Shown one piece after another: positions 1 to 6,006 of a DNA stretch of 8,117 bases; position 1 is the first letter of the stretch; each line of letters opens with the position of its first letter. The position numbers were made by a program, and so were the translations under genes. Source of the stretch: a bacterium (GTDB taxonomy: Bacteria > Cyanobacteriota > Vampirovibrionia > Gastranaerophilales > Gastranaerophilaceae). The notes below the pieces were generated by a model. It saw only the letters and a program-made list of their open reading frames with translations. It did no database searches and had not been told where the DNA came from. The stretch is from contig JAKSUP010000045.1 in the NCBI GenBank assembly GCA_024408905.1, forward strand, positions 1-8,117. The letters are read 5' to 3'.

Positions 1-59
1 GTGAAACATATGCTGATAATACAAAAACTAATGAACCAAAACAGATTGCTAATGCTTAA
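1..59 (+). CDS. 3' end of an upstream hypothetical gene (partial)
   Basis: Reading from base 3, an open frame runs from the window edge to a TAA at 57-59 and gives the C-terminal tail ETYADNTKTNEPKQIANA. The composition (hydrophilic, Ala/Asn/Thr/Lys-rich, no rare residues) looks like a real unstructured protein tail. The other two plus frames are less protein-like. Only 18 codons are visible, so the product cannot be named. It may equally be non-coding, since a short open stretch like this arises easily by chance. Confidence 0.35.
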   Translation, partial: ETYADNTKTNEPKQIANA

Positions 60-97
60 AATTTATTAAAATTTATTAAAATTTTATTTAAAATTTT
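56..97. repeat. AT-only tandem repeat and palindrome
   Basis: The 10-bp unit TTAAAATTTA occurs at 56-65 and 66-75, and begins again at 76 with one extra T. The last part, 78-97, is a perfect inverted repeat (AAAATTTTA, 2-nt loop, TAAAATTTT). The stem contains no G or C and would be a weak terminator at best. It lies just upstream of the candidate promoter of the transporter gene, so an UP-element or bent-DNA role is an alternative. Confidence 0.45.
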
Positions 98-115
98 GCA
101 TGTTTGATAGATAAT
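87..115 (+). promoter_or_regulatory. candidate sigma70-type promoter for the sugar-phosphate transporter
   Basis: The -10 is GATAAT (110-115, 5 of 6 to consensus). A weak -35 TTTAAA (87-92, 4 of 6) sits 17 bp upstream, with AT-rich sequence just ahead of it. Transcription would begin near 122. That is too close to the ATG at 136 to leave room for a ribosome site, but gives a ~29-nt leader to the ATG at 151. The call rests on motif matching in AT-rich DNA, where chance matches are common. Confidence 0.3.
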
Positions 116-150
116 ATTGTAACAGACACGTAGCTATGGAAGAAGATGAG

Positions 151-1542
151 ATGGGTATATTAAATCAAATTAAAAATTTTTATAGAGAACCTGCCCCTGC
201 AGAACCAATTACTGATAAAGAACAAATAGATAAAACATATGCCAAATGGCGTATGAGAATATTTTTCTCAATGTTTTTCGGTTACATAATATTTTATACT
301 TGTAGAAAAAATATTGCAGTTGCACTTCCTGCCATGCAAGATGCTTTGCATTATTCCAAAACGGAACTTGGTTTACTCGGAAGTTCTTTATATTTAACAT
401 ATGCATTCGGAAAATTTATTAATGGCGTTATTGCTGACAATACTAATGCAAAAAGAATTTTACCATCAGCATTATTTATATCAGCTTTGGCAAATATTTT
501 ATTTATTGGATGTGCATATTTAGTTCCGGCAGGGAAAATTTCATTCTTTGGTTTGCCTCCTGTTTCAATTCTTTTGTGGCTTTTAGCATTTTTCTGGGGA
601 ATAAACGGTTGGTTTCAATCCATGGGTTTTCCACCTATTGCAAAAAATCTGTCTTATTGGTTTTGCAATAAAGAAAGAGGATTTAAGTGGTCTTTGTGGT
701 CATCTTCTCACGAAGTTGGAACATATTTAAGTACGATATTATCAGCATTTTTAATTACACATTACGAATGGCAATCAGTATTTTATGTGCCTGCAATTTT
801 AGCCATGGTTTTTTGTTTCTTCTTCTATAAGAATTTGCAAGATAAGCCCGAATCTATAGGACTTCCGGATATTGAACAATATAAAGATCCTGATTATGTA
901 CCTCCTGTTGAACAAACTTCTGAAGAAGATAAATTTACGTATGTTGATATTTTTAAAAAATATATAATTAAAAATCCTACAGTTTGGCTTTTGGCGTTGT
1001 CATATATATTTGTATATGTAGTAAGATATGGTACTTTTGATTGGCTTGTTATGTACCAAATGGAAGAAAAGCATTATTTGATTGGTGAAGCTACAAAAAA
1101 ATTGAGTTTTTTGCCTTTGGTCGGGGTATTAGGAACAATTGGTGCCGGTTATGTTTCAGACAAATTTTTTAGGGGCAAAAGAGCTCCTGTAAATATTATT
1201 TGTTTAACTTTGTTAGCAGTTTGTATTTACTTATTTAAAATAAATACAATAAGCATTTTGGACTATGTATATATTGGCGCAATCGGGGTATTTACATGTG
1301 GTCCTCAGGTATTAATCGGTGGTCTTTCTGCTGTTGAATCAAGTTCTAAAAAAGTTGCATCTGCAGTAACAGGTTTTTGTGGAATGTTCGGTTATATCGG
1401 AGCTATTTTATCAGGTGCCGGTACCGGCTATATAATTGATAAATTTTCTTGGAATGGTGCAATTAGTTTCTGGATATTATCGGCGATTATATCATTATCA
1501 ATATGTGTAATACTTTTGAAAAAAGAATTAAAAAGAAAATAA
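151..1542 (+). CDS. MFS organophosphate:phosphate antiporter, UhpC/GlpT-like
   Basis: This is an inner-membrane major-facilitator protein of the OPA family, whose members exchange glycerol-3-phosphate or hexose phosphates for inorganic phosphate. It has 463 residues from the ATG at 151, normal for the family, with about 12 hydrophobic segments and a central hydrophilic loop near residues 230-278 containing GLPDIEQYK, as in GlpT. The two substrate-phosphate arginines of GlpT/UhpT are present: R52 in TM1 (YTCRKN) and R292 in TM7 (VYVVRYG). The family histidine is H187 (SSHEVG). The N-terminal ITDKEQID..Y.KWR and the TM7 region resemble UhpC, including chlamydial-type UhpC transporters, more than GlpT. 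An in-frame ATG at 136 would add five residues, but 151 has GGAAGA 7 nt upstream and fits the candidate promoter. It appears monocistronic, with a terminator just downstream. No uhpAB-like sensor genes are visible, so transport is more likely than signalling. The exact substrate is not decidable. Confidence 0.9.
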   Translation: MGILNQIKNFYREPAPAEPITDKEQIDKTYAKWRMRIFFSMFFGYIIFYTCRKNIAVALPAMQDALHYSKTELGLLGSSLYLTYAFGKFINGVIADNTNAKRILPSALFISALANILFIGCAYLVPAGKISFFGLPPVSILLWLLAFFWGINGWFQSMGFPPIAKNLSYWFCNKERGFKWSLWSSSHEVGTYLSTILSAFLITHYEWQSVFYVPAILAMVFCFFFYKNLQDKPESIGLPDIEQYKDPDYVPPVEQTSEEDKFTYVDIFKKYIIKNPTVWLLALSYIFVYVVRYGTFDWLVMYQMEEKHYLIGEATKKLSFLPLVGVLGTIGAGYVSDKFFRGKRAPVNIICLTLLAVCIYLFKINTISILDYVYIGAIGVFTCGPQVLIGGLSAVESSSKKVASAVTGFCGMFGYIGAILSGAGTGYIIDKFSWNGAISFWILSAIISLSICVILLKKELKRK

Positions 1543-1544
1543 CG

Positions 1545-1585
1545 AAAAAAGAGGATGTCCAAAAAATTGACATCTTCTTTTTTTT
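1545..1585 (+). terminator. strong Rho-independent terminator of the transporter gene
   Basis: The inverted repeat pairs 1545-1559 with 1569-1583: six A:T pairs, then GAGGATGTC with GACATCTTC (one G:U). The loop is 9 nt. An unbroken run of eight T covers 1578-1585. It starts two bases after the TAA stop and should end the transporter transcript, separating it from the next gene. Confidence 0.85.
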
Positions 1586-1600
1586 AATTCTGCAACACAA

Positions 1601-1629
1601 TTAACATATAAAAAGAGTGTGTCTATGAT
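1601..1629 (+). promoter_or_regulatory. sigma70-type promoter for the three-repeat protein gene
   Basis: The -35 is TTAACA (1601-1606, 5 of 6) and the -10 is TATGAT (1624-1629, 5 of 6), separated by exactly 17 bp. It lies just after the terminator of the preceding gene and points into the next one. The start site would be near 1636, giving a leader of about 65 nt. The position between a terminator and an ORF strengthens the call beyond the motif match. Confidence 0.55.
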
Positions 1630-1676
1630 TTTTAAGACATTTCCATTTTTTTGTAGCAAAAAATTTTTTTACGTGG

Positions 1677-1697
1677 TTTTGTACAAAAAAGGTGAGG
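1677..1697 (+). promoter_or_regulatory. 12-bp palindrome abutting a strong ribosome binding site
   Basis: TTTTGTACAAAA (1677-1688) is a perfect palindrome followed directly by AAGGTGAGG (1689-1697), a good Shine-Dalgarno sequence 4 nt before the ATG at 1702. The ribosome site fixes the start of the 591-residue protein. The palindrome could be an operator, but A/T-rich palindromes of this length also occur by chance. A run A6T7 just upstream (1658-1670) may bend the DNA. Confidence 0.4.
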
Positions 1698-1701
1698 CAA
1701 A

Positions 1702-3477
1702 ATGTACATATTACCGGTCAATTTATATAGTAATAATAGAATAATGCATTCCAACTTTACAGGTATTACGAATGTCGTAAATAAAAATAGTGGAGCATTA
1801 GATGCAACTACTTCTCATTTTATGCGTAATATGCTGAGAGCGTATAAAGAAATTGAAGAAAAGTTTTCCCAAATCACACCACAGGGAAGAAAAGAAATTT
1901 TAGCAAAACTTCCGAATTTTGAGATTAAAGACAGCATGATGTTCTTGAATTGTGGTGATGAAAAATATCCGATTATTATAAATAGAGCATCTGATTATCA
2001 TACTAACAGAGGGCTGGTAAAAATTGTTACTCGTAAAGGAAGTGGGGAGTGGACAAGACATGAACTCAGAGATTCGTTTGTAGTAGAAAATGAATATAAG
2101 CCGTTGAAAGATGGTTCACCTAATAATCAGAGATATTTCCCTGCAGAACGTGCATATTTAACTCAAGAAGAAGTTGATGCACAGCAAATAAATTCTAAAT
2201 TGATTAAAATCTTTGCAGATCTGGATCAACCAATGCTGGAAGTAAGAAAATGTTTGACAATAAATATGAACAAATATCTTAAAACTCCTGACGGGGTTAT
2301 TCCATACGATACAAATCAAAAATTTATGGCTATCCAAAAGACATTTTCTGAAATATCTGAATTGTATAAAGAAATACCTAAAAAGCGTGTTTTAGAATTA
2401 AAACGTAATTTCCCAAACTTTTATTTAGTATCAGGTCAACAATATCCTGTATTTCAGAATTTGGGGAAAGAACAATTGACTATAGGTTTTGCACCTGTTG
2501 AAAGTTCTAAGGCAGATGGCGTTTATAGAATGCAGGTTTATGACAAAGACGGAGTTCTAAAAAGAGTTTTTACTATTCAAAATAATAAATTTATTAAAAA
2601 TGCAAAAGAAGGTGAACATTTATACCTTCCGGATTTTTTCACTTTTGTAGATTCAAATGAAATAAATGAAGAACGCTATTTACCGGAATTTAGAAAATAT
2701 CTTACTTTGTTTGAAAATGAATTAAACAGATATAAATCTCATGCAAATTCTTATATTGTGAAGTTAAATAGGGAACGTGTACCAAGTGAATTTTCTCAAA
2801 AGACTACTGATAAATTAACAAATATACATTCTGAATATAAAGAATTAAAAAGTAATATGAAAAAGTTGCCACCGGAAATTCTTGCTATGGCAAAAGGCGA
2901 ATATAAAAATTATAAACAACCACCAAACGGTCAAGGTATTATTTTCCAAGACTTTGAACAAAATAAAGAGATTTATTATTTGCCTGTAAGATCAAATCAG
3001 CATGCTAATCTTTTAAAAATATTTATAACAGATACAAAAACCAGTACGACAAAATCATATCTTATTCATGAAGATAAATATGTTGTAAAAAATTATAATC
3101 CAAGTTATACTACACTTCCACGTATTTTAACGTATATGACATCAGACGAGCTTGAAGAAGTTGATATAGAAAAATACTTGGGGTTTATTGAAGAACAAAT
3201 GTCGTGTTTTAAAAATAAGATTGAGGCATATCATAGTGCTGATCAGGTAAAACCTAAAACAGTAAGAGTCGCAAAAGATAAACCTGTTAGTAAGCCTAAA
3301 AAAGTCGCGTATAAAAAAGGTATCGATGAGGCTCAAAAAGCAATGGTAAAAGATTGTTTGGCTATGTTGAAAAAAACATTAACAGATGAACTGGATTTTG
3401 GGTTGACAAACCTTGATGTCACATTATCTAAAATTAAGTACACTGTCCAAAAGTACGCTCGCAACAAGAATAATTAA
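1702..3477 (+). CDS. uncharacterised protein with three ~165-residue tandem repeats
   Basis: This 591-residue soluble protein matches no family I recognise; it has no signal peptide or membrane segment. It contains three divergent repeats, approximately residues 40-190, 207-350 and 370-512. Each has a helical segment ending in a P..NF-like motif (LPNF 70-73, FPNF 237-240, YKNY 401-404). A beta-rich stretch follows (GLVKIVTRKG from 104, GVYRMQVYDKDG from 273, NLLKIFITDTK from 437). Repeats 2 and 3 then share a NNKFIKN/EDKYVVKN motif. The unit continues with a motif like TY.TSDE (YLTQEE 152, FVDSNE 315, YMTSDE 478) and a charged helix (EFRKYL 329, DIEKYL 488). Residues 515-540 are a lysine/proline/valine-rich linker, and 541-591 look helical and basic at the end. 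The N-terminus is polar with an SNFTG motif (17-21). A strong ribosome site and promoter precede it. It is single-gene and convergent with the efflux permease. Function is unknown; a scaffold or binding role is only a guess. Confidence 0.85.
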   Translation: MYILPVNLYSNNRIMHSNFTGITNVVNKNSGALDATTSHFMRNMLRAYKEIEEKFSQITPQGRKEILAKLPNFEIKDSMMFLNCGDEKYPIIINRASDYHTNRGLVKIVTRKGSGEWTRHELRDSFVVENEYKPLKDGSPNNQRYFPAERAYLTQEEVDAQQINSKLIKIFADLDQPMLEVRKCLTINMNKYLKTPDGVIPYDTNQKFMAIQKTFSEISELYKEIPKKRVLELKRNFPNFYLVSGQQYPVFQNLGKEQLTIGFAPVESSKADGVYRMQVYDKDGVLKRVFTIQNNKFIKNAKEGEHLYLPDFFTFVDSNEINEERYLPEFRKYLTLFENELNRYKSHANSYIVKLNRERVPSEFSQKTTDKLTNIHSEYKELKSNMKKLPPEILAMAKGEYKNYKQPPNGQGIIFQDFEQNKEIYYLPVRSNQHANLLKIFITDTKTSTTKSYLIHEDKYVVKNYNPSYTTLPRILTYMTSDELEEVDIEKYLGFIEEQMSCFKNKIEAYHSADQVKPKTVRVAKDKPVSKPKKVAYKKGIDEAQKAMVKDCLAMLKKTLTDELDFGLTNLDVTLSKIKYTVQKYARNKNN

Positions 3478-3483
3478 TTATTC
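3468..3483. other. 16-bp perfect palindrome at a zero-gap convergent gene junction
   Basis: GAATAATTAATTATTC is identical on both strands. It contains the TAA stop of the plus-strand gene (3475-3477) and, directly adjacent, the TAA stop of the minus-strand permease (3478-3480). It has no loop or T-run, so it is not a normal intrinsic terminator. No terminator is visible for either gene here, so the transcripts must overlap at their 3' ends. Confidence 0.6.
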
Positions 3484-4704
3484 ATACCTAAGAGCATCAA
3501 TCGGGTTTAATAAAGAGGCTTTGTATGCAGGGTAGTATCCAAAACCTATACCAACCAACCCTGAAAATCCGAAAGATAGAAGTATAGGAACAAATGTTAT
3601 AACAATATTTGTACTAAACAATGCTCCTACCAGAAGTGCGATTAGAATTCCGGCGACTACTCCTATCAATCCACCAATAAGCGATAAAACAAGTGCTTCA
3701 ATAAGAAATTGTATTTGGATATCAATCGCTCTTGCACCAATCGCCATACGGATACCAATTTCCTTTGTTCGTTCTGTTACAGATACAAGCATAATATTCA
3801 TAATTCCGATACCACCGACTATTAGGGATACAGATGCAATAGATGCGAGTAAAATCCCAAATGTCTGAACGGTTGATTTCATCTTTTCCTGAAACTCTGC
3901 ACTGTTTCTGATTTCAAAATCATTTTCCTGCATTTTGCCCAAATTGTGTCGTGTTCGTAGAATTTCTGCGATATCTCTTTCTGCTATAGCAGATTCTTCT
4001 ACTGAACTTGCCTTCGCAATAATTTGGCTGACTGCCCCAGGAAAATCTGTTCCGAATATTTTTCTTTGAGCAGTTGTAAGTGGTATTAAAATTATATCAT
4101 CGTTATCAAAAGGACCTGAAGCACCTTTTGTTTTAAGCGTACCTACAACTTTGAACGGAACGCTCCCTATACGTATGGTTTTACCGATAGGATTTACATC
4201 TCCAAAAAGTTCACGTTCAATTGTTGAACCAATCAGAGCAACTTTTGCAGCGTTATTATTATCCTCTCTTGTAAAAGGATGTCCTAATTCTATTTCGTAA
4301 TTTTTTACGTATAAATAAGGTGTTGTTACACCATAAATTGTTGTCGACCAGTTTTGATTACCATACATAACTTGTTTTGAAGAACTCATTAAAGGTGCAA
4401 CGGCTTCAACCCCTCTTGCTGTTTTTTTAATTGCTTCGGCATCTTTTACGGAAAGAGTCGGCTTTGACCCCATTCCCATAGATACACCTCCGGTTTTCGC
4501 CGTAGCTGAACGTATAGTAAGCAAATTTGAACCCATAGATTCCATGTTTGCCTGAACTTGTTTGTTTGCGCCTGTTCCTATTGCAAGCATTATAATAACG
4601 GCTGCTACACCGATTATTATACCCAAAGATGTAAGAGCAGAACGCATTTTGTTTACTCTCAATGAATTTAAAGCTATTTTTAGTGTTGATTTAAAATCTA
4701 TCAT
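3478..4704 (-). CDS. MacB-type ABC transporter permease (MacB_PCD + FtsX domains)
   Basis: This is the inner-membrane subunit of the efflux pump. It has 408 residues from the ATG at 4702-4704, typical for a stand-alone MacB/LolCE-type permease without fused ATPase. Numbered from that start, it has one N-terminal membrane helix (about 24-44, preceded by basic NKMRSALTSLGI) and a large periplasmic MacB_PCD domain (about 48-275). The FtsX-type C-terminal half has three helices (about 282-306, 332-362, 369-391), with the conserved SVTERTKEIGIRMAIGA segment between the first two. It ends in the family motif YPAYKASLLNPIDALRYE. Mechanotransmission, not channel formation, is the known role of this class. 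The start codon overlaps the ATPase stop as ATGA (4701-4704), with AAAGGA 10 nt upstream. An ATG at 4731 would give nine extra residues and a 31-bp overlap, which is less likely. It should pair with the upstream ATPase and with the MacA-like adaptor and TolC-like channel further upstream. Confidence 0.9.
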   Translation of the reverse strand: MIDFKSTLKIALNSLRVNKMRSALTSLGIIIGVAAVIIMLAIGTGANKQVQANMESMGSNLLTIRSATAKTGGVSMGMGSKPTLSVKDAEAIKKTARGVEAVAPLMSSSKQVMYGNQNWSTTIYGVTTPYLYVKNYEIELGHPFTREDNNNAAKVALIGSTIERELFGDVNPIGKTIRIGSVPFKVVGTLKTKGASGPFDNDDIILIPLTTAQRKIFGTDFPGAVSQIIAKASSVEESAIAERDIAEILRTRHNLGKMQENDFEIRNSAEFQEKMKSTVQTFGILLASIASVSLIVGGIGIMNIMLVSVTERTKEIGIRMAIGARAIDIQIQFLIEALVLSLIGGLIGVVAGILIALLVGALFSTNIVITFVPILLSFGFSGLVGIGFGYYPAYKASLLNPIDALRYE

Positions 4705-5417
4705 GTTTCTCTGTTCCTTTGCTTTAACCATTCATCTTTTAACATATCAGATACAATTTTACCGTCTTTGAATTTAATTATACGTTTAGTATATTCTGCA
4801 ATATCAGGTTCGTGAGTTACAAGAACTATTGTTTTTCCAAACTCTTTATTTAAGTTTACAAAAAATTCCATAACGTCAATACTTGTTTTTGTATCCAAGT
4901 TACCTGTCGGTTCGTCTGCCAAAATCAAAGGTGCGTCATTAACGATGGCACGGGCTATAGCAACTCTTTGCTGTTGACCACCTGACATTTGAGAAGGCAT
5001 GTTATTCTCTTTATTTTCCAATCCCACAATTTTTAGAGCTTTTCTTGCTCGTTCATATCTTTCGTTTTCAGGAATTCCTTTATAAATCATCGGTAAACAT
5101 ACATTATCAAGTGCTGAAGTCCTTGAAATAAGGTTAAATCCTTGGAATACAAAACCGATTTTATTGTTTCTTATGTCTGATAAATCGTTTGGCGTAAGAG
5201 AAAAAACATCAACTCCGTCAAGGTAGTATTCCCCACTTGAAGGCTTATCCAAAGTACCAAGCATGTTCATACAGGTTGATTTCCCTGATCCTGACGCACC
5301 CATAATTGCAACAAATTCGCCTTCATCAATCGAGAAGGATACATCATTTAATGCGTGAAAAGTTTCTTCCCCCATTTGATAAGTCTTTATTGCATTTTTT
5401 ACTTCTATTAATGGCAT
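4701..5417 (-). CDS. MacB/LolD-type ABC transporter ATP-binding protein
   Basis: This 238-residue cytoplasmic ATPase powers the adjacent permease. All nucleotide-binding motifs are intact: Walker A GASGSGKST (40-48), Q-loop Q92 (VFQGFNL), signature MSGGQQQRVAIARA (144-157), Walker B LILADEP (164-170), D-loop TGNLD (171-175) and H-loop H202 (LVTHEPDIA). The sequence is typical of the MacB/LolD/FtsE group that pairs with FtsX-fold permeases. A GGAG ribosome site lies 9 nt before the ATG at 5415-5417. Its TGA stop overlaps the permease start (ATGA), indicating translational coupling. It begins 35 bp after the end of the XRE regulator gene on the same strand. A 9-bp inverted repeat spans the start codon, so its expression may be regulated there. 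The substrate cannot be told from this subunit. Confidence 0.95.
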   Translation of the reverse strand: MPLIEVKNAIKTYQMGEETFHALNDVSFSIDEGEFVAIMGASGSGKSTCMNMLGTLDKPSSGEYYLDGVDVFSLTPNDLSDIRNNKIGFVFQGFNLISRTSALDNVCLPMIYKGIPENERYERARKALKIVGLENKENNMPSQMSGGQQQRVAIARAIVNDAPLILADEPTGNLDTKTSIDVMEFFVNLNKEFGKTIVLVTHEPDIAEYTKRIIKFKDGKIVSDMLKDEWLKQRNRET

Positions 5418-5439
5418 ATTTTAAAGCTCCAATATGCCA
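5412..5439 (-). promoter_or_regulatory. inverted repeat over the ATPase start codon: operator or RNA hairpin
   Basis: The arms are TGGCATATT (5412-5420) and AATATGCCA (5431-5439), a perfect 9-bp inverted repeat with a 10-bp spacer and 19 bp between arm centres, about two helical turns. On the mRNA strand the loop holds the GGAG ribosome site and the 3' arm holds the AUG. As DNA it would suit a dimeric HTH repressor, such as the XRE protein encoded just upstream. As RNA it could hide the start codon of the ATPase. Confidence 0.5.
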
Positions 5440-5448
5440 ATTCTAGCA
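5440..5448 (-). promoter_or_regulatory. candidate extended -10 promoter for the ATPase-permease pair
   Basis: On the minus strand TGC-TAGAAT forms an extended -10 (TGn plus a 5-of-6 hexamer) just after the XRE stop codon. No convincing -35 is seen 16-18 bp upstream. The start site would be near 5433, inside the inverted repeat at 5412-5439, so binding there would block transcription. The two genes may instead be read from the XRE promoter. Confidence 0.3.
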
Positions 5449-5452
5449 CAAT

Positions 5453-5665
5453 TTATTTATATAAATCATTAAAATCTATATTAAGTGCTTTTAAAATTGC
5501 AATAATTGTTGTTAATTTAGGATTAGCAACTCCTCTTTCGATTTTGCCAAGTTGATTACTGCTGAGATTAATTTTCTCACCAAGCCCTTCTTGTGACAAA
5601 CCTGCTCTATTTCTCTCAGCGCATAAATTATGACCGAATTTAATTAAAATATCTTCTTCCTTCAT
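5453..5665 (-). CDS. small XRE-family transcriptional regulator (HTH_3)
   Basis: This 70-residue protein is essentially one Cro/C1-type helix-turn-helix domain (about residues 8-66), a DNA-binding repressor fold. The HTH core is GLSQEGLGEKINLSSNQLGKIERG (22-45), with the family's LSQE, IERG and NP (48-49) landmarks, ending in a helix IIAILKALNIDFNDLYK. There is no ligand-binding or dimerisation domain beyond the HTH. The ATG at 5663-5665 gives a conventional N-terminus (MKEEDILIKFGHNL). No Shine-Dalgarno is evident before it, so the start is somewhat uncertain, and an in-frame TTG at 5725 would add 20 residues with no better site. It lies 35 bp upstream of the ATPase gene on the same strand, next to two inverted-repeat candidate operators (5412-5439 and 5723-5734). 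This suggests, but does not prove, that it regulates the pump and itself. Confidence 0.85.
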   Translation of the reverse strand: MKEEDILIKFGHNLCAERNRAGLSQEGLGEKINLSSNQLGKIERGVANPKLTTIIAILKALNIDFNDLYK

Positions 5666-5722
5666 AGAAACATAATTGCATATTGACAATAACCTATCCA
5701 GCAATTTAAGATATGTAATTAG

Positions 5723-5734
5723 CAACTATAGTTG
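5723..5734. promoter_or_regulatory. 12-bp palindrome upstream of the XRE gene, candidate operator
   Basis: CAACTATAGTTG is a perfect palindrome located 57 bp upstream of the XRE ATG and 41 bp upstream of the possible divergent small gene. It contains TATAGT, a -10-like hexamer that by symmetry reads the same on both strands. No good -35 is visible for either direction. XRE-family repressors often bind short palindromes near their own promoters, which is the reason for the call. Confidence 0.4.
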
Positions 5735-5775
5735 TGTAAATGATATTTATATTAATTAAAAGGATAATAAAACTT

Positions 5776-5931
5776 ATGAAAAACATATCTATAAAAGTTC
5801 TAAAAATTGTATGGCATTTGTTTCTAAGAATATTAAAATTCCTATTCATTTTACCAGTATCAATAATGATATTTTCTAAAACAATGGATATCGATAGATT
5901 TAATGATGATGTTAAAGAAATTCTCAAATAA
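5776..5931 (+). CDS. possible small membrane protein, divergent from the XRE gene
   Basis: This would be a 51-residue peptide from the ATG at 5776. It has a basic N-terminus (MKNISIKVLK), one strongly hydrophobic segment at about 14-34 (LFLRILKFLFILPVSIMIF) and an acidic C-terminal tail (DIDRFNDDVKEILK). AAAGGA lies 12 nt upstream, a little far for a ribosome site. An in-frame ATG at 5740 would add 12 hydrophobic residues and has no ribosome site. The short hydrophobic-plus-charged layout next to a divergent XRE gene recalls small toxin or accessory membrane peptides, but I recognise no family. AT-rich DNA readily yields hydrophobic spurious frames, and the opposite strand is also open here, so this may not be a gene. 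Confidence 0.3.
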   Translation: MKNISIKVLKIVWHLFLRILKFLFILPVSIMIFSKTMDIDRFNDDVKEILK

Positions 5932-5990
5932 TTTTAATATGAATTAACCTTATCCACCCCTTACCCATACGCTGCTGTCTCAAATAAAAT

Positions 5991-6006
5991 CAGATAAATA
6001 TATCTG
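5991..6006. repeat. short perfect hairpin next to the palindromic element
   Basis: CAGATA (5991-5996) and TATCTG (6001-6006) form a perfect 6-bp stem with the 4-nt loop AATA. It touches the left end of the larger palindromic element at 6005. The rest of 5932-5990 shows no gene or clear signal. Confidence 0.4.

Noticed and set aside
118..130. TGTAACAGACACG near the transporter start matches TGTAATAGACACG in the palindromic element (6090-6102) at 12 of 13 bases
   Set aside because: No hairpin arms or end motifs accompany the copy near 118, so a remnant of the element cannot be distinguished from chance.
209..406. Minus-strand open frame inside the transporter gene
   Set aside because: It is antisense to a clear OPA-family coding region and has no plausible protein features of its own.
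4562..4771. Plus-strand open frame over the permease-ATPase junction
   Set aside because: It is antisense to two well-supported genes; its hydrophobicity mirrors the permease membrane helix.
5706..5927. Minus-strand open frame of 73 codons upstream of the XRE gene
   Set aside because: It overlaps the XRE promoter region and lies opposite the better small plus-strand frame. Its translation is low-complexity Ile/Asn-rich with no ribosome site or family resemblance.
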